Part shown: piece after piece, positions 22,522 through 31,600 of the stretch | How positions within the stretch are numbered: position 1 is the first letter of the stretch | How the letters are laid out: every line of letters begins with the position of its first letter | NCBI GenBank assembly: GCA_021203145.1 | Contig: JAJQBS010000108.1 | Coordinates: 1 to 33,420 of the forward strand | Length of the DNA: 33,420 nucleotides | Origin: Lachnospiraceae bacterium | GTDB lineage: Bacteria > Bacillota > Clostridia > Lachnospirales > Lachnospiraceae | Direction: 5' to 3' | Made by a program: the position numbers and the translations under genes | Notes under the pieces: generated by a model | The model's database searches: none | What the model was told of the DNA's origin: nothing | Seen by the model: only the letters and a program-made list of their open reading frames with translations

Positions 22522-23657
22522 ATTCAAACAAAAGCGCGCTCGGGATCATTTTCCCAAACCATTATGACGCCCTCGTCCCGGAGCTTGTCAGCATCCGGAA
22601 CATGGCCTCCATCCCTTTTGCAAGCCGTTACCGCATGATCGACTTTATCCTTTCGAGCATGGTGAACTGCAATATTAACAACATCTGCGTTCCCGTAAAT
22701 ACAAATTACCATTCGCTGATGGACCACCTTGGCACAGGCCGTGAGTGGGATCTGGTGCGCAAAAACGGCGGTCTTCATATTTTCCCGCCCTATGCGGAGA
22801 AATCAAACAAGGTTTACAATGGCCGGATCGGTACTCTGGCGAACATCCTCCCGTTCCTGCGTGAGCAGAAGGAGCGCTTTGTCATCATGGCCGACTCCAG
22901 TATCGCGGTCAATTTTGACTTTTCAAAAATGATTGATGAGCATATCGAGAGCGGAGCGGACGTCTCCATCGCTTACCATGAGGAAGAGCTTCCGGAATAT
23001 CTGATGCGCACGCAGGACAACAGCAGAGGGTTCCACTATACTTTCACGATCGACAAGGGGCGGATTAACCACATTTATGTAAATCCGCGCGTGACCGGCG
23101 TACAGAACTACTCCATGAATATCTACGTCCTGGAGCGTGAGCTGCTGATCAACATGGTTAACACCACTTTTGTGCGCGGCCTGGAGCATTTCAACCGCGA
23201 TGTACTGATGAACCAGCTCTCCTGGCGAAACGTACACGCTTTCAAGTTTGACGGATATGCCGCGCGTATCACGGGCATGAAGAGCTATTTTGATGAAAAT
23301 CTCAAGCTCCTCGACGATTATAACCTGGACGCGCTGTTCTCCGGTGCTCCCATCTACACCAAGATCCGCGACGACAACCCGACCCGCTACATAAGCGGCG
23401 CGAAGGTATCCAACGTGATATGCGCAGACGGCTGTGTCATTGAGGGCGAAGTGGAAAACAGTGTCCTGTTCCGCGGCGTGAGAGTCGAAAAAGGCGCTGT
23501 AGTTAAGAACTGCGTCCTGATGCAGGATACCGTAGTCGGAGCCGGTGCGCACATTGAGTATGTGATCACCGATAAGAACGTCAAATTCGGCGCGGGCAAA
23601 GAGATGAAGGGAACCGACAGCTTCCCCGTCAATGTCGCGAAAGGGCATACAGTGTAA
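22515..23657 (+). CDS. glgD: ADP-glucose pyrophosphorylase regulatory subunit
   Basis: GlgD is a GlgC homologue in which the N-terminal GGxGxRL loop is lost: here it reads [18 protein letters not shown]. The sugar-nucleotide fold is kept ([37 protein letters not shown]), with a beta-helix C-terminus. Characterised GlgD proteins are poor catalysts that raise the activity of GlgC in a heterotetramer. The 380-residue length is normal. Its ATG lies within the last codons of glgC (7-bp overlap), so translation is probably coupled and the subunits made in similar amounts. Confidence 0.95.
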   Translation: MVNSNKSALGIIFPNHYDALVPELVSIRNMASIPFASRYRMIDFILSSMVNCNINNICVPVNTNYHSLMDHLGTGREWDLVRKNGGLHIFPPYAEKSNKVYNGRIGTLANILPFLREQKERFVIMADSSIAVNFDFSKMIDEHIESGADVSIAYHEEELPEYLMRTQDNSRGFHYTFTIDKGRINHIYVNPRVTGVQNYSMNIYVLERELLINMVNTTFVRGLEHFNRDVLMNQLSWRNVHAFKFDGYAARITGMKSYFDENLKLLDDYNLDALFSGAPIYTKIRDDNPTRYISGAKVSNVICADGCVIEGEVENSVLFRGVRVEKGAVVKNCVLMQDTVVGAGAHIEYVITDKNVKFGAGKEMKGTDSFPVNVAKGHTV

Positions 23658-23685
23658 ATGTAAGTGTCAGTGGCCAGTGGCTGGC

Positions 23686-23720
23686 GATTAGCTATTAGAG
23701 ATTAGTGATTAGTGATTAGA
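23686..23720. repeat. Five tandem heptamers after glgD
   Basis: GATTAGC, TATTAGA, GATTAGT, GATTAGT and GATTAGA follow each other without a gap. This imperfect 7-base tandem array lies between the glgD stop and the terminator hairpin and is likely prone to slippage. Confidence 0.7.
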
Positions 23721-23745
23721 ATAGGGGAGAGAACTCCCCTATTCT
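23718..23745. terminator. Perfect 12-bp hairpin between convergent genes
   Basis: AGAATAGGGGAG (23718-23729) pairs perfectly with CTCCCCTATTCT (23734-23745) around AGAA. ATTGTACTG follows, so the T-run is poor. It lies between glgD and the leftward secreted-protein gene and can serve both. Confidence 0.7.
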
Positions 23746-23801
23746 ATTGTACTGAGCCGGGCAAGATGTTTTTCGGCTTACACAACCACCTGCTGCAGCC
23801 A

Positions 23802-25151
23802 TCAGGGGATCATCTCCAGCAGGACATACACACGCTCCTTTGTAATAGACGCTGCTGTCGTGTTTTCCAGGTAAGGCTGCATGGTGCCGCCCTCAAATTC
23901 AGCTCCGGCCTCAGCCACCGCGCTTTCCTTCTCCTCAATCCACGCCAGCTCCTCCTGCGTGAGCGCGGTCATCTCTTCCTCCGAAAGGCTCATCTTCAGA
24001 TAGCCCCAGAGGACATTGAGAATGTCATCCCAGATCTGGTACATTTCGCAGGAATACTGGTTCAGCTCACTCTGGGTGAGGATTTCATTATCAAGCTTAT
24101 ACGCAATCTCCTCCGCCTGCGCGGCAGCTGCCGCAACCTCCTCGGCGGCCTGCTGTCTTAACGCCGAGGTCGTCTGAGTTTCAGACGCATCACCATCAGA
24201 TCCAAAGCTGCCGGAAGCAGAATCCTCAGAAGAGACAGTTGCAGAATCAGTGCCGGCAGCAGCAGTTCCGTCCGAAGCAGAGGAATCGTAAGCGGATAGT
24301 CCCAGCTCCTCTGCGGCTTCGGAAAGTGTGGTAAATGGGATGGTCATGTACTCGTGCACAGCATATAATTCTGCCGCTTCGCTCTGTGAGATCGGGGTGC
24401 TGTAGTCCTCCCAGACTTCTGTGGTACTATAAAAATATGGATTTTCACTGTCATAGGAGTCGTCATAGAGAACCGCTTCCTCCAGTTTCAGCTCCGTCCC
24501 GTTCAGCGAATACCATGCGTTTGCTGAGCAAAAGGCGCTGGAGGAACCATCATAGGCAATCACTTTGTCCGTACAGAGATAGTAGCGGCTCCGTTCCGCG
24601 CTAGTGACGACCTGAGAAAGGATGCCATCCTTCACTGTATAGAGATCATAGAACATGCCAGGATACACATAGCTCTCTTCATCATCCTCATCTGCCGTTT
24701 CGCCAATCAGAAGCTCAGCCGCACCATCTTCGTCAATATCCACCAGATAATATCCGATGTCATCCGCGGAAGAAAGATATCCGGCCAGATAGCATAGGCC
24801 ATTGTCGTCATAAGCATCCGTCTCCCAGCCAGATTCTATCGCTGTGAGATATTTTTGCAAAATTTCGTTGTAGTAATTCGTCATAAGCTCGTCCGAATCC
24901 ATATCTTTCACTATAGCAGAAGAATCCTCTCCCGCAGACACAGTCACTGTCAAAGAAGAGTCCTCCCAGGCAATCTCCGATTCTGCAGAAAAAGAATCCC
25001 CTTTAACAGGTTCCGATTCAGATTCATAAAATTCCCCACTATCCTCCGGCACTCCGGCCAGTGTCACAGACTCTTCTGCACAGGAGGCTTCCATTCCTCC
25101 CAGCAGTCCCAGCGTGAGCAACACAGTTGCTACAATCCTTCTTTTTTTCAC
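23802..25151 (-). CDS. Secreted protein with an LprI-like C-terminal domain
   Basis: The 449-residue product starts with a signal peptide (MKKRRIVATVLLTLGLLGG, then EASCAEES). An N-terminal part contains YYLVDIDEDGAAELLIGE, a pattern common in secreted Firmicute proteins, and ends near residue 290. A low-complexity Ser/Asp/Ala/Thr linker follows at about 290-335. The last 100 residues (ILTQSELNQYSCEMYQIWDD, then LTQEELAWIEEKE and EFEGGTMQPYL) look like the LprI/DUF1311 domain, named after a mycobacterial lysozyme inhibitor. The start is GTG, 9 bases after AGGAGG. It could be a lipoprotein-like or released protein; a lysozyme-related role is only suggested by the domain. It stands alone and convergent with glgD. 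Confidence 0.8.
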   Translation of the reverse strand: MKKRRIVATVLLTLGLLGGMEASCAEESVTLAGVPEDSGEFYESESEPVKGDSFSAESEIAWEDSSLTVTVSAGEDSSAIVKDMDSDELMTNYYNEILQKYLTAIESGWETDAYDDNGLCYLAGYLSSADDIGYYLVDIDEDGAAELLIGETADEDDEESYVYPGMFYDLYTVKDGILSQVVTSAERSRYYLCTDKVIAYDGSSSAFCSANAWYSLNGTELKLEEAVLYDDSYDSENPYFYSTTEVWEDYSTPISQSEAAELYAVHEYMTIPFTTLSEAAEELGLSAYDSSASDGTAAAGTDSATVSSEDSASGSFGSDGDASETQTTSALRQQAAEEVAAAAAQAEEIAYKLDNEILTQSELNQYSCEMYQIWDDILNVLWGYLKMSLSEEEMTALTQEELAWIEEKESAVAEAGAEFEGGTMQPYLENTTAASITKERVYVLLEMIP

Positions 25152-25396
25152 TTTATTTTCCCTCCTGAAAATGAATGCCCAATTTCCGATTGAGCCATTT
25201 TTAAAAGGATTGTACCAGTAATACAGCAGACCTTCAACGAAAAAATACTTAATTTTGCAGATGATTCTATTAAAACCAATTTCTGCCGTGCATCTATTCA
25301 GGTGATAAAGGGAACGACAGTCAAAAAAGATCTACATTTTCTCCGTTTTTTACAAATTTTTTATAAATTTCATTTTTTCTTTGGAAATATCTTGAA
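25152..25396. other. Intergenic region upstream of amt
   Basis: This AT-rich stretch separates the divergent secreted-protein and ammonium-transporter genes. Apart from the AGGAGG ribosome site of the leftward gene, I saw no feature that could be defined. Confidence 0.5.
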
Positions 25397-25425
25397 TTGA
25401 CTTTCCTGGAAGTCGCTTTTATAAT
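25397..25425 (+). promoter_or_regulatory. Consensus promoter of the amt gene
   Basis: TTGACT (25397-25402) and TATAAT (25420-25425) are 17 bases apart. Transcription should start near 25432, leaving a leader of about 245 bases before amt. Confidence 0.8.
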
Positions 25426-25441
25426 AAATGGCAACAACGAG

Positions 25442-25473
25442 GGCGTTGGAGATTTTTTCTCCGGCGCCTTTTT
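25442..25473 (+). terminator. Early intrinsic terminator in the amt leader
   Basis: GGCGTTGGAGA (25442-25452) pairs with TCTCCGGCGCC (25458-25468), all eleven pairs including two wobble pairs, around five T. TTTTT follows at 25469-25473. It starts only about 10 bases after the predicted transcript start, so most transcripts would end here unless something prevents it. The loop does not have the ANTAR consensus. Confidence 0.7.
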
Positions 25474-25613
25474 CGTTTCTCTGTCTGTTTTGTATTATCT
25501 TTTTGCAATGCATTTTATAAGATTTGCTTATGAATACAGTGCAGACAGTTCAAAATCAGCGCTGGAATTCCGGTAAAATCTGGCCAGTCCGGAGCTTCGC
25601 GCTGCCATGTGGC

Positions 25614-25647
25614 CGGCCGCCAGAGCGGCGGCCGCGGAAAAATCCGC
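25614..25647 (+). other. GC-rich hairpins just upstream of amt
   Basis: CGGCCGCC (25614-25621) pairs with GGCGGCCG (25627-25634), and GCGGA (25634-25638) pairs with TCCGC (25643-25647). They lie 32 to 65 bases before the start codon and could influence translation or antitermination. Confidence 0.5.
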
Positions 25648-25678
25648 ATACGATTTTTCAAAAAGAGGAGGAGCTATT

Positions 25679-27421
25679 ATGACAGAAGAAATTTTAAGCG
25701 TCATCAACGGTGAAGTTTTTGGTGTCTGGTTTTTGATCGGAGCCGCGCTTGTTTTCTGGATGCAGGCAGGCTTCGCGATGGTGGAGGCAGGATTTACCCG
25801 CGCGAAAAACACCGGTAACATCCTGATGAAAAACCTGATGGATTTCTGTATCGGAACGATCATGTTCATCCTGATCGGCTTTGGGCTGCTGCTCGGCGAG
25901 GATGTCGTCGGACTGATCGGAAAACCCGGATTTGATATTTTCACCAGCTATGAAAATTTTGACTGGTCGAACTTCGTATTTAACCTGGTGTTCTGCGCGA
26001 CGACCGCAACGATTGTTTCCGGCGCCATGGCAGAGCGCACCAAATTTTTATCCTACTGTATCTACTCAGCAGTGATTTCCGCTCTGATCTACCCGATCGA
26101 GGCACACTGGATCTGGGGCGGCGGCTGGCTCGCCGAGATAGGCTTCCATGATTTCGCCGGTTCCTGCGCGATCCATATGGTCGGCGGTATCTCCGCTCTG
26201 ATCGGAGCAAAGATCCTCGGGCCGCGTATCGGAAAATTTGAAAAGGATAAGTCCGGAAATATTACAAAAGTAAACGCGTTTCCGGGTCACAGTCTTCCGC
26301 TCGGCTGCCTCGGCTGCTTCATCCTTTGGCTTGGCTGGTATGGATTTAACGGCGCGGCATGTACTTCGGTTGAGCAGCTTGGTTCCGTTTTCCTTACTAC
26401 AACCGTAGCTCCCGCTGCCGCAACCGTTGTCTGCATGATTTTTACATGGATAAAATATGGCAAGCCGGATGTTTCGATGTGCCTGAATGCTTCTCTCGCC
26501 GGCCTGGTAGCGATCACCGCTCCGTGCGATGTGACGGACTGCTTCGGCGCACTGATCATCGGCGCGGTTGCCGGCGTGCTCGTAGTATTCGGCGTATGGC
26601 TCCTGGACAACAAGCTCCGCATCGACGACCCGGTCGGCGCGGTTGCGGTACATATGATGAATGGTATCTGGGGTACGATCGCGGTCGGCCTGTTTGCCAC
26701 AACATCCGCTCCGGGCAATGATACCGTTACAGGTCTGTTTTACGGCGGCGGATTTGACCAGCTCGGAATACAGCTGATTGGTTTTATCGCAGTCGCAGCG
26801 TGGACCGCCGTGATGATCACAATTACATTTTCTATTATTAAAGCCATATTCGGGCTCCGTGTTTCGGAAGAGGAAGAGATTATCGGTCTGGACGCGACCG
26901 AACATGGTCTGCCGAGTGCTTACGCAGGCTTTTCCATCATGGATGTTTCCAATACTACTATGAGTGTGAATGCCAATACACAGCTTGGCAGCGATGATTA
27001 CGTAACAGCGACAGAGGCCCAGAAGAACGCCGCCGTCAAGGTGGTCAAAGCACCTGTTTCCGAGACTGGCATTTACAAGGTTTCGATTATCTCCAGACTG
27101 TCCCGCTATGACGTGCTGAGAAAGGCGATGAACGATATCGGCGTGACCGGCATGACCGTGACACAGGTCATGGGCTGCGGCATCCAGAAGGGCGCGGGCG
27201 AGCGCTATCGTGGAGTCGAGCTGGACGCGACGCTGCTTCCGAAAGTAAAGGTGGAAATCATTGTCGGCAACCTGCCGGTGGACACCGTTATCGAGGCTGC
27301 AAAGAAAGCTCTCTACACTGGACACATCGGCGATGGCAAGATCTTTGTATACAGTGTAGATAAGGTCGTCAAGGTCCGCACCGGCGAGGAAGATCTGGCG
27401 GCTCTGCAGGATGTGGAGTAA
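25679..27421 (+). CDS. amt: Ammonium transporter fused to a PII signal domain
   Basis: The 580-residue product joins an Amt/MEP ammonium channel (residues about 1-410) to a complete GlnB/GlnK-type PII domain (about 465-575). The Amt part has eleven hydrophobic segments and the family motifs IVSGAMAERTKF, AHWIWGGGWL, AIHMVGGISALIGA and DDPVGAVAVHMMNGIWG with the pore histidines. The PII part has GVTGMTVTQVMGCG, then QKGAGERYRGVEL with Y510 at the T-loop tyrosine position, and GHIGDGKIFV and RTGEE. PII normally plugs Amt as a separate trimer; here it is covalently attached, so nitrogen sensing should act in cis. GAGGAGG lies before ATG 25679. The leader carries an early terminator. Confidence 0.95.
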   Translation: MTEEILSVINGEVFGVWFLIGAALVFWMQAGFAMVEAGFTRAKNTGNILMKNLMDFCIGTIMFILIGFGLLLGEDVVGLIGKPGFDIFTSYENFDWSNFVFNLVFCATTATIVSGAMAERTKFLSYCIYSAVISALIYPIEAHWIWGGGWLAEIGFHDFAGSCAIHMVGGISALIGAKILGPRIGKFEKDKSGNITKVNAFPGHSLPLGCLGCFILWLGWYGFNGAACTSVEQLGSVFLTTTVAPAAATVVCMIFTWIKYGKPDVSMCLNASLAGLVAITAPCDVTDCFGALIIGAVAGVLVVFGVWLLDNKLRIDDPVGAVAVHMMNGIWGTIAVGLFATTSAPGNDTVTGLFYGGGFDQLGIQLIGFIAVAAWTAVMITITFSIIKAIFGLRVSEEEEIIGLDATEHGLPSAYAGFSIMDVSNTTMSVNANTQLGSDDYVTATEAQKNAAVKVVKAPVSETGIYKVSIISRLSRYDVLRKAMNDIGVTGMTVTQVMGCGIQKGAGERYRGVELDATLLPKVKVEIIVGNLPVDTVIEAAKKALYTGHIGDGKIFVYSVDKVVKVRTGEEDLAALQDVE

Positions 27422-27671
27422 TGATTGCTGCAGCGCGGCTGTAAATGGTTTAGACAGAATTCGTCCGGTGGCATGATCACCGACAGATCAACATTTATTT
27501 GGCCATTATCTTGTTTTTTGTTTCATATACCCCCTTGAAGAAAGCCTCCGGCGTGAGAACATCACGCCGGAGGCTTTTCTTCAGAGTTATTTCTTAATTA
27601 AAGTGCCAGGAGCATGCACTCTTTCAAAGTAAGCCAGGCAAAAACAATTTTTGAATGGCCACGCAATAATC
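27422..27671. other. Intergenic region between convergent amt and degV
   Basis: It holds one strong terminator (27537-27582). Outside it I saw no gene or RNA feature. Confidence 0.7.
27537..27582. terminator. Bidirectional terminator of amt and degV
   Basis: GAAGAAAGCCTCCGGCGTGA (27537-27556) pairs with the segment at 27562-27582 over about 20 bp with one bulged base, around GAACA. The A- and T-rich ends of the stem serve as the tract in both directions. Confidence 0.85.
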
Positions 27672-28547
27672 TTACTTCTCCGTCGCCGCGCCCCAGAAGA
27701 TCAGGGAGAGCATCCCCGGACCGGTGTGTGCTCCAATGACCGGGCAAAGCATCGTGATCCGCACATCAGCGTCCGGATTGAGCTTCCGCACCATGGCCTT
27801 CAGTCCCTCGGCAGCATCCTTGCAGTCCGCGCAGCAGATGTAGGCTGCGTTGCCGAATTTCGGATCAAAACGGGTTTTATAATAGTCTGCCAGCGCACGC
27901 ATGGCCTGCTTACTGCCACGCTTATTGGCCACAGATACCAGCTCGCCCTTCGCGTCGATGGTCAGAAGAGGCTTAATATTCAGCGCAGTGCCGACAATCG
28001 CTGTCGCGGCTGAGATGCGGCCGCCGCGCCGCAGATAGACCAGATCCTCCACCATGAACCAGTGATTTAAATAAGTGGTATTGTCGCGGAGCCAGGCCGC
28101 GTTTTCCTCTAGGCTCATGCCGGCATTGCGGTTTTTCGCTGCCGCTTCGGCGAGCATCCCCATTCCGCCGGTAGCGGAAAGGCTGTCGACGACTTCAATC
28201 TGTACATTCTCATACTCCTCTTTCATGGTCTCTACGGCCAGCAGCGCAGACTCATATGTCTTAGAGAGACCGCTCGAAAGTGCGATGTAGAGGATCCCCG
28301 TCCCTTCTTTTACCAGCGGTCCAAACAGCTCTTCATACTGGTATGGGGTGATCTGGCTGGTCTTTGTCGGAATGTTCTGACGCATGCTCTCGTAAAAATT
28401 GTGCATCCGTTCATCGCTCTCCGGCCCGGTCGCGCGGAAGGTCTCGCCGCCGAGCATGTACTCCATCGGGGCAAAGCGGATGCCATATTTTTCTGCTATC
28501 TTCGGGTCAATGTCCAGGGACATATCCACGTAAATCTCGTAATTCAT
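27672..28547 (-). CDS. DegV-family fatty-acid-binding protein (second copy)
   Basis: The 291-residue product has DegV hallmarks: MNYEIYVDMSLDI at the start, IALSSGLSKTYESALLA, EVVDSLSATGGMGML, and YLRRGGRISAATAI with GTALNIKPLL. Characterised DegV/FakB proteins hold a fatty acid for phosphorylation by FakA. I chose the ATG at 28547, preceded by AAAGGA, because the 40 residues upstream in frame belong to the end region of the preceding gene. It follows the giant dehydratase activase-like gene by 55 bases in the same direction and is probably in one operon with it, unlike the single degV at 8284. Confidence 0.9.
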   Translation of the reverse strand: MNYEIYVDMSLDIDPKIAEKYGIRFAPMEYMLGGETFRATGPESDERMHNFYESMRQNIPTKTSQITPYQYEELFGPLVKEGTGILYIALSSGLSKTYESALLAVETMKEEYENVQIEVVDSLSATGGMGMLAEAAAKNRNAGMSLEENAAWLRDNTTYLNHWFMVEDLVYLRRGGRISAATAIVGTALNIKPLLTIDAKGELVSVANKRGSKQAMRALADYYKTRFDPKFGNAAYICCADCKDAAEGLKAMVRKLNPDADVRITMLCPVIGAHTGPGMLSLIFWGAATEK

Positions 28548-28602
28548 ATTTTTTCCTTTCTTTTGTGCTGAGGATCTGCCACAAAATAGCTGATATTTTT
28601 TG

Positions 28603-31600
28603 TCAATGCACCGTCGCGAACTCTCCGCTGTGCTGCCCGCTCTGCTCTTTCTTTTCGACGCGGCCAAGCCTGGCTGCGTGGCTGTCGCCCTTCGCGTTCA
28701 TGATCAGCATCTGCAGCCGGTTCTCGATATTCGCAAAGCTGACGTCCGGGTCGTAGTCGAGCGGCAGGATCTGCGCGTCCGGATAAATCTCTTTGAGTTT
28801 TTTGGCGATCCCGCGGCCGACGACATGGTTCGGCAGGCAGCCGAAGGGCTGCAGGATGACAAACGCACGGCACCCTTTTTTCGCGTGATGCAGGATCTCC
28901 CCGGGGATCAGTACGCCCTCGCCGGCGTCGAAGGTGTGGTGGATGATCGGGTCGCTGTCCTTTACCAGCTCCGTCAGACGTGCCGGACGCTCATAGAGCG
29001 GATGCGTGCAGGCAATCGCGTCCGAGACGCTGTGCGCGATGTCAAATACCTTATTACAGGTCGCAGGCCAGGCCTTTTCCGTGACCTTCCGATCCAGATG
29101 ATACTCTCTGTTCTGGGCGTCCTGGTAAAAATAGGTCTTCTGGATGACGTCAGACATCTTTGCCTCAATAATCTCGAATCCGTTCTTTTCCAGGTAGTCT
29201 TCGATATCATGGTTTGCGCCGGGGTGGAAGTTCAGCAGGTATTCGCCTACAATCAGTACGCGCGGCCTTGGCCGGGAGCGGTCGTAGTCCACGTTCTTCA
29301 TGATCTCGATACCCTTTTTGAAACCGTTTCTCGCACCACCCAGGCCATGCTTTTCCAGGCCGAAAATCAGCTCATCCATGGCGGCCTCGAAGGCCCGGTT
29401 CGCACTGCCCGGTTCTTTTTCGTAGGGCCGGATTTTGCGCAGAAGCTCTTCCAGCTCGTCAATCATCGGAAGGCAGAATGCGATCTTGATGGAAGCGAGG
29501 ACGTTCAGCTTATAGCCCGGGTGAAGATCGTGGGAATCCACATCATCATTTGTCACGATCGGCACATACGGGTAACCCGCGTCGTCGAGTGCCTTGCGCA
29601 GCAGAGCACTGTAGTGCGTCAGGCGGCAGTCGCCCACATATTTAGCCATCGCGATCACGACCTCGTGGTCGTCATATTTTCCGCTTTTCAGTGCGGCAAG
29701 TGCTTCCCCAATCACAATCTGTGCCGGGAAACAGATATCATTATGTACGTACTGCTTGCCCAGGTGGATAGCTTCCTCTCTGCCGATGTCAAGTGGAGCG
29801 GCCTTCATCTTATGCTCAGAGCTCATCGCAGTCGCCATCAGGCGGGCAAACGCATGGGAGGTATTCGGCACCAGGAGGATTTTTTCCCTCCGGTCCGCTT
29901 TGGTAAACTTTACCGGATAGGGATCCGGCAGCTCATGTACCTGCAGTGCCTGACTTTTTCGGCGGCGCATTTCCACGGTCTCCACAAAAGAGCGGACACG
30001 GATGCGTAGCGGTCCCTGGATGTCGCTCTCGTCCACCTTCAGCACAAGAGGAATCTTGCCGGAGGTCTCTTTCATCAGACGGATGATCTCATCTGACAGA
30101 TAGGCGTCATGGCCGCAGCCAAAGCTGACGATCTGCACGTATTCCAGATGCTCGCTATTTGCGGCAAGGATTGCGGAAGAAAGCATCCTCGCGTGATAAT
30201 TATTTACAATATCCAGACGGCTTTTGCTTAAATCCACCTTTTCAATGCCGGGGACAGAGTCCGCAGTCAGCACCGGGATCCCCTGGCTTGTAAACATTTC
30301 CGGAAGATCATGGTTCACCAGCGCATCGTTCTGATAAGGGCGGGATGCGAGCACGACGGCGTAGCGGCCATCTTTTTGTACCTGGTCGATGACCTCCTGC
30401 CCGGCCCTTTTCAGCTCACGGGAAAAAGTATTCTGTGCCTCATCGCCGGCCGCGATGGCCTTTATCGTCAGATCTGCCGGGATACTGAAGGTCTCTTCCA
30501 TATAATGAGTGAGCTGACGGTTTCGGTCTGATGTCTTATGCCAGTGGAACAGCGGCGTATCAAATGGAATACCCCACCGTTTTTCCGGATTATCCGAATT
30601 TCGGATCACGATCGGATATCCTTTTACAACCGCGCACATGGACTCACTGGTCTTCTCCGTGTTTTCGGAGCTGACTGTCGTAATCGAAGGCATAAAAATC
30701 CGATCACAGGATTTACTTTTTACTAAGTTCCGGATATGCCCATGCACTAGCTTCGCCGGGAAGCAGACCGTATCCGAAGTCACAGCGGAGAGGCCGTCCT
30801 CATAAATTTTCCGTGTGCTTTTGTCGGAAATCTTCACACGGAATCCGAGCGATTTCCAGAAGGTCGTCCAGAACGGCATCGTCTCCCAGAAGGAAAGTAC
30901 GCGGGGGATGCCGATCGTGATGCCACGGTCAGATGTTGCTTTTGCAGTTTTTAGCAATGCAGGTGCATTATTTGTATTACCCGTTTCAGGCGAATACAGA
31001 TTCGGATGGGGGTACTCCCGGAACAAAAGCTCCTCGCGCAGCCGGAACAGGTTCGGCACGCGGTCCTTTTCTGCCTTTTTTGCTTTCAGCTGCTCGCGTA
31101 CATGCGCATCCTTCGGATCTCCCAGGATCTCGCCCCGCTCGCAGCGGTTGTTTGTGATCCAGGAATTTCCATTTGAAAAGCGGACGATCGTGCGCTTGCA
31201 ATGGTTTGTGCAGAATGGGCAGGGTGAATTCGCCTCCTGCGTGTAGGAGAACTTTTCAATCGCGTCCAGGCCAACGAAGGTATGTGCCTGCTCGCAGTGC
31301 TCCATCGTCAGCAGCGCCGCGCCGATCGCGCCCATCAGGCCCGGATAAGGGGCACGCGTCACTTCCTTGCCCGTATACTGCTCCAGCGCACACAGTACCG
31401 CGTCATTCTGGAAGGTGCCTCCCTGTACGACAATGGTATCGCCGAGCGAATCCAGATTGGAGATACGGATGACCTTGGTAAATACATTTTCTATTATTGA
31501 CCGGCAAAGCCCCGCCATGATGTCGCCGGACTCCTTGCCGTTTCGCTGCTCCGTGACAATGCTGCTGTTCATAAATACGGTGCAGCGGCTGCCGAGCACT

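Noticed and set aside
21439..22527. Open frame of 362 codons on the minus strand
   Set aside because: It lies opposite glgC and shows no protein family pattern.
25432..25480. ANTAR-type antitermination hairpins in the amt leader
   Set aside because: The loop is T-only and lacks the A1/G4 hexaloop consensus, and no second matching hairpin precedes it.
26066..27325. Open frame of 419 codons on the minus strand
   Set aside because: It lies opposite the Amt-PII gene, is rich in His, Cys and Arg without any motif, and is a shadow frame.
28600..30009. Open frame of 469 codons on the plus strand
   Set aside because: It is the antisense shadow of the dehydratase activase-like gene; the composition is unnatural and there is no credible ribosome site.
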